From contig LOES01000214.1 in assembly GCA_001515955.1 (NCBI GenBank), forward strand, positions 1 through 22,800: 22,800 bases of DNA, given 5' to 3'. The notes beneath the pieces were generated by a model. That model searched no databases. It saw only the letters and a list, made by a program, of their open reading frames with translations, and had not been told where the DNA came from. The DNA comes from Clostridia bacterium BRH_c25 (GTDB lineage: Bacteria > Bacillota_A > Clostridia > Lutisporales > Lutisporaceae). The position numbers were made by a program, and so were the translations under genes. Shown piece after piece: positions 8,263 to 16,896 of this stretch (within the stretch, counting starts at the first letter, position 1; the number at the start of each line of letters is the position of its first letter).

Positions 8263-9135
8263 ATGCAAAAGGGTGTTATCTTAAAAGGCATCGGAGGCTT
8301 CTACTATGTTGACACTGTAGAAGGAATATATGAATGCCGCGCAAGAGGTAAATTCAGAATAAAGAATATAACACCTTTAATAGGGGACTATGTTGAAATT
8401 GAAGCTGAACCGAAAAGCCTTCAAGGTTATATAATTAACATCCTGGAGAGGAAAAATCAGTTAATCAGGCCAACTGTTGCCAATATTGACCAGGCCATAA
8501 TAGTATTTGCAGCAAAAAAACCTGATATAAACATGGAGCTTTTGCAGAAGTTTCTCGTGTATTCAGCGTATAAGAAGCTGAATGCGGTGGTTTGCATTAA
8601 TAAAATAGACCTGGACGAAGAGAAAAAATACTTGGAAGTAGTAAAAATGCTGGAAAGCATTCCATATAAGGTTATAATAACAAGTGTAAAAGCGAATATA
8701 GGGATAGAACAGATTGAAGAATTACTTAAGAATAAGATTTCTGTTTTTGCAGGCCCATCCGGTGCGGGAAAATCATCGCTGCTTAATCGCATTCAACCTG
8801 GGCTGCAGCTAAAAACAGGGGATTTGAGCAAAAAAATCGACAGGGGTACGCACACCACCAGACATGTGGAGCTTCTCAAGCTGGAAAAGGGTGGTATGGT
8901 AGCAGATACACCAGGGTTCACCTCTTTTGATATAGGTGAACTGGAGCTTTCAAAGCTGGAAAGCTGTTTCCCGGAATTTGAAAGCTTCAAGGACTGCTAT
9001 TTTCAAGACTGTGTACACGACAAAGAACCCAGCTGCGGTATAAAGGAAGCTGTAGAAGAAGGAAAAATAAGCGAAACCAGATATGATTTCTACATATCGC
9101 TGTTAAAGGATCTGAAAAGCACTAGACGTTATTAA
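8263..9135 (+). CDS. rsgA: Ribosome small-subunit-dependent GTPase RsgA
   Basis: Circularly permuted GTPase that checks late 30S subunit maturation (B. subtilis CpgA/YloQ). 290 residues with an N-terminal OB-fold (~1-70). GTPase motifs appear in permuted order: G4 NKID (113-116), G1 GPSGAGKS (164-171), G2 RGTHTT (194-199), G3 DTPG (215-218). A C-terminal zinc knuckle has C245, C250, H252 and C258. The start follows an AGGAGGAAATTT site. In B. subtilis CpgA is a PrkC substrate, and the kinase gene here ends 30 nt upstream, which fits a shared operon and possible phospho-regulation. Whether this protein is phosphorylated is inference. Confidence 0.96.
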   Translation: MQKGVILKGIGGFYYVDTVEGIYECRARGKFRIKNITPLIGDYVEIEAEPKSLQGYIINILERKNQLIRPTVANIDQAIIVFAAKKPDINMELLQKFLVYSAYKKLNAVVCINKIDLDEEKKYLEVVKMLESIPYKVIITSVKANIGIEQIEELLKNKISVFAGPSGAGKSSLLNRIQPGLQLKTGDLSKKIDRGTHTTRHVELLKLEKGGMVADTPGFTSFDIGELELSKLESCFPEFESFKDCYFQDCVHDKEPSCGIKEAVEEGKISETRYDFYISLLKDLKSTRRY

Positions 9136-9160
9136 TGTGACGTTCTTTAATTACGACGTT

Positions 9161-9243
9161 TTTAAATAAGATATTCTATAAGTTCTGCTACACTGCACGT
9201 GGATGCCCACGAGCAGCCCGCAGAAAAGAATATCTAATTTAAA
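9161..9243 (+). promoter_or_regulatory. Long imperfect hairpin in the rsgA-rpe spacer
   Basis: The 17-nt arms 9161-9177 and 9227-9243 are complementary at 16 of 17 positions. Inside, TTCTGC (9183-9188) pairs with GCAGAA (9220-9225). The tip is CTGC-A-CGTGG / CCACG-A-GCAG (9193-9202 with 9207-9216) around an ATGC loop. There is no T-run after it, so it is not a standard terminator. It ends about 14 nt before the rpe ribosome site. Between the rsgA stop and the hairpin, GACGTT-type units occur at 9125, 9139 and 9155. Function unknown: it may be an RNA stability or processing signal, or a decayed mobile hairpin. Confidence 0.6.
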
Positions 9244-9266
9244 ACTCGCCTACTAGGAGGTATTCA

Positions 9267-9929
9267 ATGATTAAGATAGCACCATCTATATTATCAGCAG
9301 ACTTTGCAAATCTGGAAAGGGATGTAAGGATAGTGGAGGAAGCCGGAGCAGATTGGCTTCATGTTGACGTTATGGACGGACATTTCGTCCCGAATATCAC
9401 CATAGGCCCTGCTGTTGTAAAAAGCTTAAGACTTAAGAGCAGTCTGATATTTGACGTGCATTTGATGATAGAGAACCCGGAGTTGTATATAAAGGATTTT
9501 GCAGCAAGTGGTGCTGATATAATCACGGTGCATACAGAAGCCACCGACCATCTGCACAGGCTTATACAAATGATTAAGAGCGAGGGTAAAAGGGCAGGAG
9601 TGTCACTGAATCCTGCGACTCCCACCAACGTTTTGGAGCATGTGATAGAGGATTTGGATATGGTATTGATTATGAGCGTAAACCCCGGCTTTGGGGGACA
9701 GAAGTTCATTAGCTCTGCTTATGAGAAAATTGCAAAGGTAAGAAGTCTCATAGATAACAGAGGTCTTGAGGTTGATTTGCAGGTTGATGGGGGAGTAGGG
9801 CTTGACAATATCGGCAGGGTGGTTGAGAGTGGAGCGAACATAGTAGTTGCAGGTTCAGCAATTTTTAATTCCAATGACATATCTGCAGCAATTAAAATGA
9901 TGAAGGAAGCGGGCAATAGGCAAACATGA
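9267..9929 (+). CDS. rpe: Ribulose-phosphate 3-epimerase
   Basis: Interconverts ribulose-5-phosphate and xylulose-5-phosphate in the pentose phosphate pathway. The 220-residue TIM barrel is of normal length. Active-site residues: S10 in [10 protein letters not shown]33 and D35 in [14 protein letters not shown]66 in DVHLMIENP, and D174 in VDGGV. The phosphate-binding [12 protein letters not shown] lies at 136-147. The ATG follows CTAGGAGGTATTC. The stop overlaps the thiN start (ATGA), giving translational coupling. The B. subtilis order is the same (yloR-yloS). Confidence 0.97.
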   Translation: MIKIAPSILSADFANLERDVRIVEEAGADWLHVDVMDGHFVPNITIGPAVVKSLRLKSSLIFDVHLMIENPELYIKDFAASGADIITVHTEATDHLHRLIQMIKSEGKRAGVSLNPATPTNVLEHVIEDLDMVLIMSVNPGFGGQKFISSAYEKIAKVRSLIDNRGLEVDLQVDGGVGLDNIGRVVESGANIVVAGSAIFNSNDISAAIKMMKEAGNRQT

Positions 9930-10558
9930 AGACTGTTATTATAAGCAGCGGAGAAATATATGATTACAGCTTCTGCCATGACATTGTGCAAGCTGCTGAC
10001 CGGATCATCTGCGCAGATGGGGGTACAAGGCATGCCATAAACATGGGGCTTATTCCCAATGTAATAATAGGAGATATGGATTCCTCTGCAGTCCGATATA
10101 TAGACTATTACAGGAAAAAAGGCGTAGAGGTTGTTCAGTATCCACCTGACAAGGATAAGACAGATACTCATATATGTGTTGAATTTGCACTTGCCTTCTC
10201 CAGGGAAATAATTCTTTTAGGAGCGACAGGAAGCCGGATAGACCATATGATAGCGAATATTTCCCTGCTGAAGCTTGGAATAGAAAGAAACATACCCATA
10301 AGCATAATGGACAATAAGAATTATATCCGAATGATCAAGGATTCTATTATCCTGGAAGGAAATAAAGGCGACTACTTTTCGCTGATCCCTTTTACTGATA
10401 AAGTGGAGGGTATAAGTACCAAAGGGGCTCATTATGAGCTTATGGATGCGGTTATGGAGCTTGGAGATCCCTACGGAGTAAGCAACTACTTTGAAGAAGA
10501 GACTGTAGAAATAAGCATAAGTAAAGGATATCTCCTGGTAATCAAGGCGAAGGATTAG
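9926..10558 (+). CDS. thiN: Thiamine pyrophosphokinase
   Basis: Transfers pyrophosphate from ATP to thiamine, making thiamine diphosphate, the cofactor of transketolase and pyruvate-converting enzymes. 210 residues. Conserved acidic motifs: CADGGT (29-34), GDMDS (49-53) and DKDKTD (75-80). TGSRIDH (101-107) is also typical. The C-terminal thiamine-binding beta domain covers roughly 130-210. The ATG overlaps the rpe TGA by 4 nt, so its own ribosome site lies within rpe. No thiamine riboswitch is visible near it, so control appears to be that of the operon. Repeat element D begins 3 nt after the stop. Confidence 0.95.
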   Translation: MKTVIISSGEIYDYSFCHDIVQAADRIICADGGTRHAINMGLIPNVIIGDMDSSAVRYIDYYRKKGVEVVQYPPDKDKTDTHICVEFALAFSREIILLGATGSRIDHMIANISLLKLGIERNIPISIMDNKNYIRMIKDSIILEGNKGDYFSLIPFTDKVEGISTKGAHYELMDAVMELGDPYGVSNYFEEETVEISISKGYLLVIKAKD

Positions 10559-10561
10559 GGT

Positions 10562-10690
10562 AGTCACTAGGTGCTAGTCGCTAGTCGCTAGAATTCAAGC
10601 AAGGCTTCGAAGCCTTGCTTAAAACGCGAAACTCGAAACGCGTAACGCGCAACCATACTTCAGAGCCCAAGCTAAAAAAAAAATTAATTT
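10562..10690 (+). repeat. Composite heptad-repeat element D (after thiN)
   Basis: This is the fullest copy. Left array AGTCACT, AGGTGCT, AGTCGCT, AGTCGCT (10562-10589) plus AGAATTC (10590-10596). Then a perfect 24-bp palindrome (10597-10620) centred on GGCTTCGAAGCC. The right array, in 7-nt steps, is AAAACGC, GAAACTC, GAAACGC, GTAACGC, GCAACCA (10621-10655). The tail is CAGAGCCCAAGC with an A10 run and TTAATTTT. The 20-mer at 10577-10596 is shared with B; the 21 nt at 10634-10654 match E with one difference. The rest of the interval to 10798 is AT-rich, with a weak promoter-like TTGACC (10749-10754). Confidence 0.88.
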
Positions 10691-10798
10691 TCTGTGTCAA
10701 TTACGACTCTGCATTAGTATTATATAGTGTAGAGTTTTATTCGTTTTTTTGACCAATTTAATGATTGCTTTAAAAAATTAAAGCTAGGGTGGTTAATG

Positions 10799-10954
10799 AT
10801 GAGATATACTTACAAGAGATATGCCGGCGGCTTGTGCATCATTCTATCGGTATTCCTGATATCCAGGTTTATGCCCATATTTCTGTGGTATTTTCTGGTT
10901 GCAGCATTTGTTGCAATTATTGGATATCTGCTGTATAACTGTTTTTTAGTTTGA
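10799..10954 (+). CDS. Small hydrophobic membrane protein (51 aa), unknown function
   Basis: A short ORF in the position where B. subtilis has spoVM, between thiN and rpmB. A basic N-terminus (MRYTYKRYAGG) is followed by hydrophobic residues 12-50 with a break at SRFMP, consistent with one long or two short membrane helices. ATG 10799 lies 6 nt after GGTGG (10788-10792); an adjacent ATG at 10796 would add one residue but is only 3 nt away. Its stop overlaps the ribosome site of the next small gene (TGAGGAGGT). It does not resemble the amphipathic 26-residue SpoVM sequence. No family recognised; a coding role rests on the ribosome site, gene spacing and hydrophobic pattern. Confidence 0.6.
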   Translation: MRYTYKRYAGGLCIILSVFLISRFMPIFLWYFLVAAFVAIIGYLLYNCFLV

Positions 10955-10965
10955 GGAGGTAAAAT

Positions 10966-11118
10966 ATGAGCTTTTTTAGAAGAAAAAGATTGTTTGGATT
11001 CCTGGCATTCTGCATAGGATTGGGTATACTTTTTGCGGTTACAGTTCCGACGATAGGATGGGTGATGTTCTCCGCAATATGTCTTATATGCATTGGGGTA
11101 TTCCTAATAAGGTTTTAA
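10966..11118 (+). CDS. Small hydrophobic membrane protein (50 aa), unknown function
   Basis: The ATG follows a strong GAGGAGGT site (10953-10960) that overlaps the stop of the preceding small ORF, so the pair looks translationally linked. The protein starts MSFFRRKR, a positively charged N-terminus. Two predicted membrane helices follow, roughly residues 9-26 and 32-48, separated by VPTIGW. Ending in FLIRF, it would sit almost entirely in the membrane with the N-terminus inside. No family recognised. It ends shortly before a hairpin that can terminate transcription from both directions, so these two genes and rpmB converge. Confidence 0.65.
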   Translation: MSFFRRKRLFGFLAFCIGLGILFAVTVPTIGWVMFSAICLICIGVFLIRF

Positions 11119-11140
11119 GATAAAGAATACAAAAAAGATA

Positions 11141-11165
11141 AAAAGCGCGTTTCCGCGCCTTTATT
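11141..11165. terminator. Bidirectional terminator between the small ORFs and rpmB
   Basis: Stem GCGCG (11145-11149) with CGCGC (11154-11158) and a 4-nt loop, which reads GAAA on the minus strand. On the minus strand it is followed by TTTTTATC, a good intrinsic terminator directly beyond the rpmB stop. On the plus strand it is followed by CTTTATTA, which is weaker. Confidence 0.75.
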
Positions 11166-11355
11166 ATACTGCTCTTTGTACTTTACCTGATCTTAAGCAT
11201 CTAGTGCATACATGTAATCTCTGTGGAGTGCCGTTTACAACAGCTTTAACAGTCCTGATGTTGGGTAACCAGGTTCTGCGACTACGTCTGTTAGAGTGGC
11301 TTACCTTGTTCCCGGAAATCATACCTTTTCCGCAAACCTCGCAATTTCTTGCCAT
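11164..11355 (-). CDS. rpmB: 50S ribosomal protein L28
   Basis: 63-residue ribosomal protein of the large subunit. It begins [11 protein letters not shown] and carries two CxxC pairs (C5/C8 and C50/C53), the zinc-binding C+ form. ATG at 11353-11355 is preferred over a codon 9 nt upstream because AAGGAGGTG lies at the right distance. It is transcribed against its neighbours, as rpmB is in B. subtilis between spoVM and yloU. A likely promoter on the minus strand has -10 TATACT (11411-11416) and -35 TTAAAA (11434-11439) 17 nt apart. That gives a leader of about 50 nt containing the dyad ACACAT-G-ATGTGT (11390-11402). Confidence 0.97.
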   Translation of the reverse strand: MARNCEVCGKGMISGNKVSHSNRRSRRTWLPNIRTVKAVVNGTPQRLHVCTRCLRSGKVQRAV

Positions 11356-11410
11356 GAAATACACCTCCTTCGGTAATGAGCCTCAAATTACACATGATGT
11401 GTTTAACTTA

Positions 11411-11439
11411 AGTATAATTCGCTCTGTCATTTATTTTAA
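11411..11439 (-). promoter_or_regulatory. Probable sigma-A promoter of rpmB
   Basis: Minus-strand -35 TTAAAA (11439-11434), 17-nt spacer, -10 TATACT (11416-11411). The start site would be near 11404, next to the dyad ACACAT-G-ATGTGT at 11390-11402, which could be an operator or form a 5' hairpin. The rest of the 443-nt rpmB-asp23 gap is AT-rich. It holds another dyad (TTTGCATT-GATAT-AGTGCAAA, 11662-11682) and a TTGACC (11581-11586) without a convincing -10. Confidence 0.4.
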
Positions 11440-11743
11440 GCATTTTTATAGTATTTGAGTTTTATAAAAACAAATATATTTTAACATAATGCATTATAAA
11501 TGGCAACTATGCATTTCGCGAAAACCACTTTATTTTTTTATATATGGTTTGTTCCTGATTTGTAACCGGACAAGCATACATTGACCGGGGAATTGTTTTT
11601 AATACTTTACTTCACCGCCCAATCTATAGTATTATTTATTATGTCAAGCGTCTTAAAAGTATTTGCATTGATATAGTGCAAATCCGGGAACAAACAAGAA
11701 CGTTTTGTACGCCTATGATAACTGATATATATTATATTATTTG

Positions 11744-11772
11744 TTGAACTAAATATACATATAATATAAAAT
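11744..11772 (+). promoter_or_regulatory. Possible sigma-A promoter of the Asp23-like gene
   Basis: -35 TTGAAC (11744-11749), 17-nt spacer, -10 TAAAAT (11767-11772). It would start transcription about 7 nt before the GGGAGGAG ribosome site, giving a very short leader. The -35 matches at 4 of 6 positions only. Confidence 0.35.
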
Positions 11773-11798
11773 AGAAATAAAAAGCGGGAGGAGATCGC

Positions 11799-12149
11799 AT
11801 GTCTGCCAGATACAGAACTCAGTACGGTGAGATTAACATAACAGATGATGTTTTGGCTACCATTTCAGGACTTGCAACTACTGAATGCTATGGCCTGGTT
11901 GGAATGGCCAGCAAAAATGCAAAAGACGGCCTGGTTGAGCTTCTTAAAAGAGACAACCTTGCTAAAGGTGTAAAGGTTACTGCGGAAGGTGAAGAGTTAA
12001 ACATCGATTTATATATTGTTGTGGAATTTGGCACGAAAATATCTACTGTTGCAGATAACATAATCAGTAAGGTAAAATATACTTTGGAAAATCTGACTGG
12101 TTTGAAGGTTAAAAAAGTCAATATCAATGTACAGGGCGTCAGAGTATAG
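11799..12149 (+). CDS. Asp23/Gls24 (DUF322) family protein, YloU-like
   Basis: 116-residue small alkaline-shock-type protein with the family pattern: ITDDVLATISGLATTECYGLVGM near the N-terminus, then IDLYIVVEFGTKI and a VKKVNINVQGVRV end. In B. subtilis the homologue yloU sits directly before the fatty-acid kinase gene, as here. Family members are proposed cell-envelope stress or membrane-associated proteins; a biochemical activity is not established. The ATG follows GGGAGGAGATCGC. No membrane segment. The last base of the TAG stop is the first base of a 15-bp hairpin arm, so the 3' end of this mRNA may be defined by that structure. Confidence 0.9.
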   Translation: MSARYRTQYGEINITDDVLATISGLATTECYGLVGMASKNAKDGLVELLKRDNLAKGVKVTAEGEELNIDLYIVVEFGTKISTVADNIISKVKYTLENLTGLKVKKVNINVQGVRV

Positions 12150-12278
12150 CTATATCATATTCAACAGGGTACTCTGCTGAATATGATATAGCCTCCGGCG
12201 GATGCACACGATTTTGTAAAGGTAATTGTCACGCAAACGTGACCAAAATCGGCGCGCAAATTCGTCGAGGCGAATTTG
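12149..12278 (+). promoter_or_regulatory. Three consecutive RNA hairpins in the asp23-fakA spacer
   Basis: Hairpin 1 has perfect 15-bp arms (12149-12163 with 12178-12192) and CAG/CTG pairing in the loop. Hairpin 2 has outer CGATTTTG/CAAAATCG (12209-12216 with 12244-12251) enclosing GTCACG-CAAA-CGTGAC (12228-12243). Hairpin 3 is CAAATTCG-TCGAGG-CGAATTTG (12257-12278) and ends 4 nt before the fakA ribosome site (GAGGAGGTT, 12282-12290). None is followed by a T-run, so simple termination is unlikely. Together they fill nearly the whole spacer, suggesting an mRNA processing or stability region or a structured leader controlling fakA. Confidence 0.6.
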
Positions 12279-12296
12279 AATGAGGAGGTTCAGATC

Positions 12297-13946
12297 TTGT
12301 CAACACAAAATATTGATGGTATGCAACTTAAGAATATGATTATATCCGGGGCAAACAATTTGGAAAACAATAAAGGACCTATTAACGCGCTTAATGTATT
12401 TCCTGTACCAGATGGAGACACAGGTACCAATATGTCTCTTACTATGCAGTCGGCTGTGAGGGAAATAAGATCAGTCAGAGACAATGAAGCACATACGGTT
12501 GCTGAGGCTGCTGCCAATGGTTCATTAATGGGGGCAAGAGGCAATTCCGGTGTTATACTTTCACAGATATGGAGAGGCTTTTCCAAGGCATTGAAAAATC
12601 AAAACAGTGTAGATTCAAAAGTACTTGCATACGCGCTTATGGAAGGTTCCAATACGGCATATAAAGCTATAATGAAGCCTACTGAGGGGACTATACTGAC
12701 AGTTATACGTGAAACCGGAGAGCATGCGGTCAGAATTTGCGGAAATTTCGATGATGCAGTTCTATTTATGGAAGAAATAATAAGCAAAGCTAATGCAGTA
12801 CTTCAGAAGACTCCGGAAATGCTGCCAGTGCTTAAGAATGCAGGAGTGGTTGATGCAGGAGGAAAAGGGCTCATATGTATATTTGAAGGAATGTATCAGG
12901 GGCTGAAAACAGGAAAATTATTAGAGCTTAAACAGGCTGCTGAAATAGAACAGGGTGAAAAAGAAGATAAACCGGTATTTAAAGCTGAGGAAATAACCTT
13001 CGGCTATTGTACTGAGTTTTTTATAAAAGGGAAACAGGTGGAGCTGGAAAAATGCAGAGACGAGATTTCAGAATTTGGAGATTCACTGGTAATCGCAGGT
13101 GATGAGAATCTCATAAAGGTGCATATCCATACCAATAATCCAGGCAAGGTACTGGAATTGGCCCTTACATACGGGGAGCTTTCCAGGATCAAGATAGACA
13201 ATATGAGGGAACAGCATAGAGAACTGCTGTTTGAAGAAAAGGAATATAAAGCTGCCGAGGAAACTGCAGAAGAAGCTCCAAAACCAGTGGAAAGGTATGG
13301 AGCAATAGCTGTTGCAATGGGTGACGGTATATCGGACATATTTAGAGATTTGGGTGCAAGTGAAATAATCGAGGGTGGACAAACCATGAATCCAAGTACT
13401 GAGGATATATTGAAAAGTGTAAATAATGTGAACGCAGAAACGGTTTTTATTTTTCCAAACAACAGTAATATCATACTTGCAGCCAGCCAGGCAAAGACTT
13501 TGGCAGAAAAAAACGTGGTGGTTGTAACCACAAAGACCATACCACAGGGGATATCGGCACTTATGGCATTAGACTATGACAAAGACATAGAGGAAAACAC
13601 CAAAAAGATTAATAAAGCAATTGCAAGTGTAAAATCCGGACTTTTAACCTATGCAGTGAGAAATTCCAATTATGATGGTATTAACATAGAAGAGGGCAAT
13701 ATACTCGGTATGGTCGAAGGAAAAATCAAGGGAGTAGGCAAGGACATCAAGGAAGTGAGCCATAAAGTATTAGAGGAAATGATTGATGAAGAGTCCTCCT
13801 TGATTTCCATATATTATGGCAGCGATGTTACCGAGAATGAAGCGCAGAAGCTGGCAGAAGAAATAGGCGAGTTTTATAATGACTGTGAGATAGAGCTGCA
13901 TTTCGGCGGGCAGCCGCTGTATTATTATATACTCTCAGTAGAATAA
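12297..13946 (+). CDS. fakA: Fatty acid kinase catalytic subunit (DAK2 domain, YloV/FakA)
   Basis: ATP-binding subunit that phosphorylates fatty acids held by a separate FakB (DegV-family) protein, feeding exogenous fatty acids into phospholipids. From TTG at 12297 the protein is 549 residues. The N-terminal DAK2 kinase domain has the metal/ATP motif NVFPVPDGDTGTN (33-45) and MGARGNSGVILSQIWRGF. A middle domain carries VHIHTNNPG (H276, H278). The C-terminal FakB-interacting region runs from about 330. TTG 12297 is chosen because GAGGAGGTT lies 6-7 nt upstream; an in-frame TTG at 12276 lies before that ribosome site and inside hairpin 3. No fakB is in the window. recG follows after 18 nt. Confidence 0.9.
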   Translation: MSTQNIDGMQLKNMIISGANNLENNKGPINALNVFPVPDGDTGTNMSLTMQSAVREIRSVRDNEAHTVAEAAANGSLMGARGNSGVILSQIWRGFSKALKNQNSVDSKVLAYALMEGSNTAYKAIMKPTEGTILTVIRETGEHAVRICGNFDDAVLFMEEIISKANAVLQKTPEMLPVLKNAGVVDAGGKGLICIFEGMYQGLKTGKLLELKQAAEIEQGEKEDKPVFKAEEITFGYCTEFFIKGKQVELEKCRDEISEFGDSLVIAGDENLIKVHIHTNNPGKVLELALTYGELSRIKIDNMREQHRELLFEEKEYKAAEETAEEAPKPVERYGAIAVAMGDGISDIFRDLGASEIIEGGQTMNPSTEDILKSVNNVNAETVFIFPNNSNIILAASQAKTLAEKNVVVVTTKTIPQGISALMALDYDKDIEENTKKINKAIASVKSGLLTYAVRNSNYDGINIEEGNILGMVEGKIKGVGKDIKEVSHKVLEEMIDEESSLISIYYGSDVTENEAQKLAEEIGEFYNDCEIELHFGGQPLYYYILSVE

Positions 13947-13964
13947 GTATTTAGAGGTGTACAA

Positions 13965-16145
<2,181 letters not shown>

Positions 16146-16167
16146 TCTTTGCATAAGTTAGCAAATA

Positions 16168-16198
16168 CATTATATTTTTTCCTTTGTTAACATAAATT
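16168..16198 (+). promoter_or_regulatory. Possible sporulation promoter of the SASP gene
   Basis: Two alternatives overlap. CATTATA (16168-16174) fits a sigma-F/G -10 but lacks a matching -35 at the usual distance. TTATATT (16170-16176), 14 nt, CATAAATT (16191-16198) fits a sigma-E-like pattern with one -10 mismatch. Alpha/beta SASP genes are normally sigma-G dependent, so neither reading is secure. Confidence 0.3.
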
Positions 16199-16263
16199 AC
16201 TGAGTTTAAAAAAATGTAAATAGAGTAAATTAATATTAGCAAAAGAAACAGGAGGTGCTACAT

Positions 16264-16476
16264 ATGCAAAGAAACACTGGTACATCAAATAATACTTTAG
16301 TACCGGAAGCAAAAGCTGCTTTAAGGACTTTCAGGGATCAGATTGCAACAGAATTAGGAACAGATCTTACAGGTTACAATGGAGATAAAACATCCTGGGA
16401 GTGCGGCAAAGTTGGCGGAGAAATGGTAAGAAGAATGATTGAACAGGCAGAAAGAAGCATGTCAGGAAGAAGATAA
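16264..16476 (+). CDS. Small acid-soluble spore protein, alpha/beta type
   Basis: 70-residue DNA-binding protein that coats and protects DNA in the dormant spore. Family features: LVPEAKAALRTFRDQIATELG (12-32, the first helix with the germination-protease site) and GKVGGEMVRRMIEQAE (48-63, the second helix). ATG 16264 lies 6 nt after AGGAGGTG; an in-frame GTG at 16255 falls inside that site and was rejected. Deviations from Bacillus proteins: Q26 where the protease-cleaved bond normally follows Glu (EIASEFG type), and SWECG (44-48) with a tryptophan and cysteine between the helices. It is a single-gene unit between repeat element E and a strong terminator, which fits sporulation-specific expression. 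Confidence 0.93.
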   Translation: MQRNTGTSNNTLVPEAKAALRTFRDQIATELGTDLTGYNGDKTSWECGKVGGEMVRRMIEQAERSMSGRR

Positions 16477-16486
16477 AACAACAAAA

Positions 16487-16521
16487 GGCGTTGGCCGGCA
16501 AGGCCAACGCCATTCTTTTTT
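16487..16521 (+). terminator. Rho-independent terminator of the SASP gene
   Basis: Perfect 10-bp GC-rich stem GGCGTTGGCC (16487-16496) with GGCCAACGCC (16502-16511), 5-nt loop, followed by ATTCTTTTTT. Confidence 0.93.
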
Positions 16522-16534
16522 AAAAGCAGAAAAA

Positions 16535-16747
16535 ATACTGGTGACAATACTATGAGCATAATGCTAAAGTAATTGACACCAGTATCGGGAGAGGAGAAAT
16601 TGAAGGAAGAGCTCTATGGGGAAATATAGTTTTCAGAATGTACCCGAATAAACGGATTAATTCTGCAGGGTGAATGTGAGACAAAGTCTCAAACCCACTA
16701 TTAACTAACATCCCTAACATATATGATGTTCGATATGAGCTTTTTTT
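16535..16747 (+). ncRNA. Candidate structured non-coding RNA between SASP and rsmD (strand uncertain)
   Basis: This gene-free interval is dense in complementary segments. P1: ATACTGGTG/CACCAGTAT (16535-16543 with 16577-16585), extended by CAAT/ATTG after one mismatch. Next: CTAT/ATAG (16614-16617, 16626-16629). Then CAGAAT/ATTCTG (16634-16639, 16660-16665) enclosing CCG-AATAAA-CGG. Then GGGT/ACCC (around 16668-16696) enclosing TGAGAC-AAA-GTCTCA. Last, CATAT/ATATG (16718-16722, 16733-16737) before a T7 run (16741-16747). Purine-rich linkers (GGGAGAGGAGAAA) favour the + strand. However, on the minus strand P1 is followed directly by TTTTTT, so a minus-strand RNA ending there is possible. I cannot match it to a known family from memory; no promoter is evident on either strand. 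Confidence 0.4.
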
Positions 16748-16803
16748 ATTCAAGTATTATTTTTTATCTTTTTTTACGCAATCCGTTAGAAATACATCAA
16801 AAA

Positions 16804-16834
16804 GTGATAAAATACAAATAAATTTTTGTATAAT
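16804..16834 (+). promoter_or_regulatory. Probable promoter of rsmD
   Basis: A consensus -10 TATAAT lies at 16829-16834, preceded by TTTTTG. The best -35-like hexamer, GTGATA (16804-16809), is 19 nt away, so the -35 is weak. The surrounding 16751-16880 is AT-rich and holds nothing else I can assign. Confidence 0.4.
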
Positions 16835-16896
16835 AATAGTATTTATGTTAAAATGTAATTGTTAAAAATGTCCCTTATGCATAGGAGGTTAATTCT

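Noticed and set aside
9136..9266. Thiamine riboswitch for the rpe-thiN pair
   Set aside because: No CTGAGA or ACCTGATC-like conserved elements; only a long hairpin is present.
10691..10798. spoVM gene
   Set aside because: No open frame resembling the short amphipathic SpoVM peptide was found between thiN and rpmB; the only ATG nearby gives a 5-codon frame.
11699..11714. LexA/SOS box near AGAACGTTTTGTACG
   Set aside because: Only a partial match to GAAC-N4-GTTC, with no DNA-damage gene next to it.
13004..13540. 178-codon minus-strand open frame inside fakA
   Set aside because: Shadow of a conserved gene; low-complexity Ser/Phe-rich translation and no ribosome site.
16255..16263. GTG start for the SASP gene
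   Set aside because: The GTG is part of the AGGAGGTG ribosome site itself; ATG at 16264 has correct spacing.
16550..16753. Possible 67-residue minus-strand protein in the SASP-rsmD spacer
   Set aside because: No Shine-Dalgarno before the TTG or internal ATG codons. The same bases form RNA stems, which explains the sequence better, though its end does coincide with a minus-strand terminator-like hairpin.
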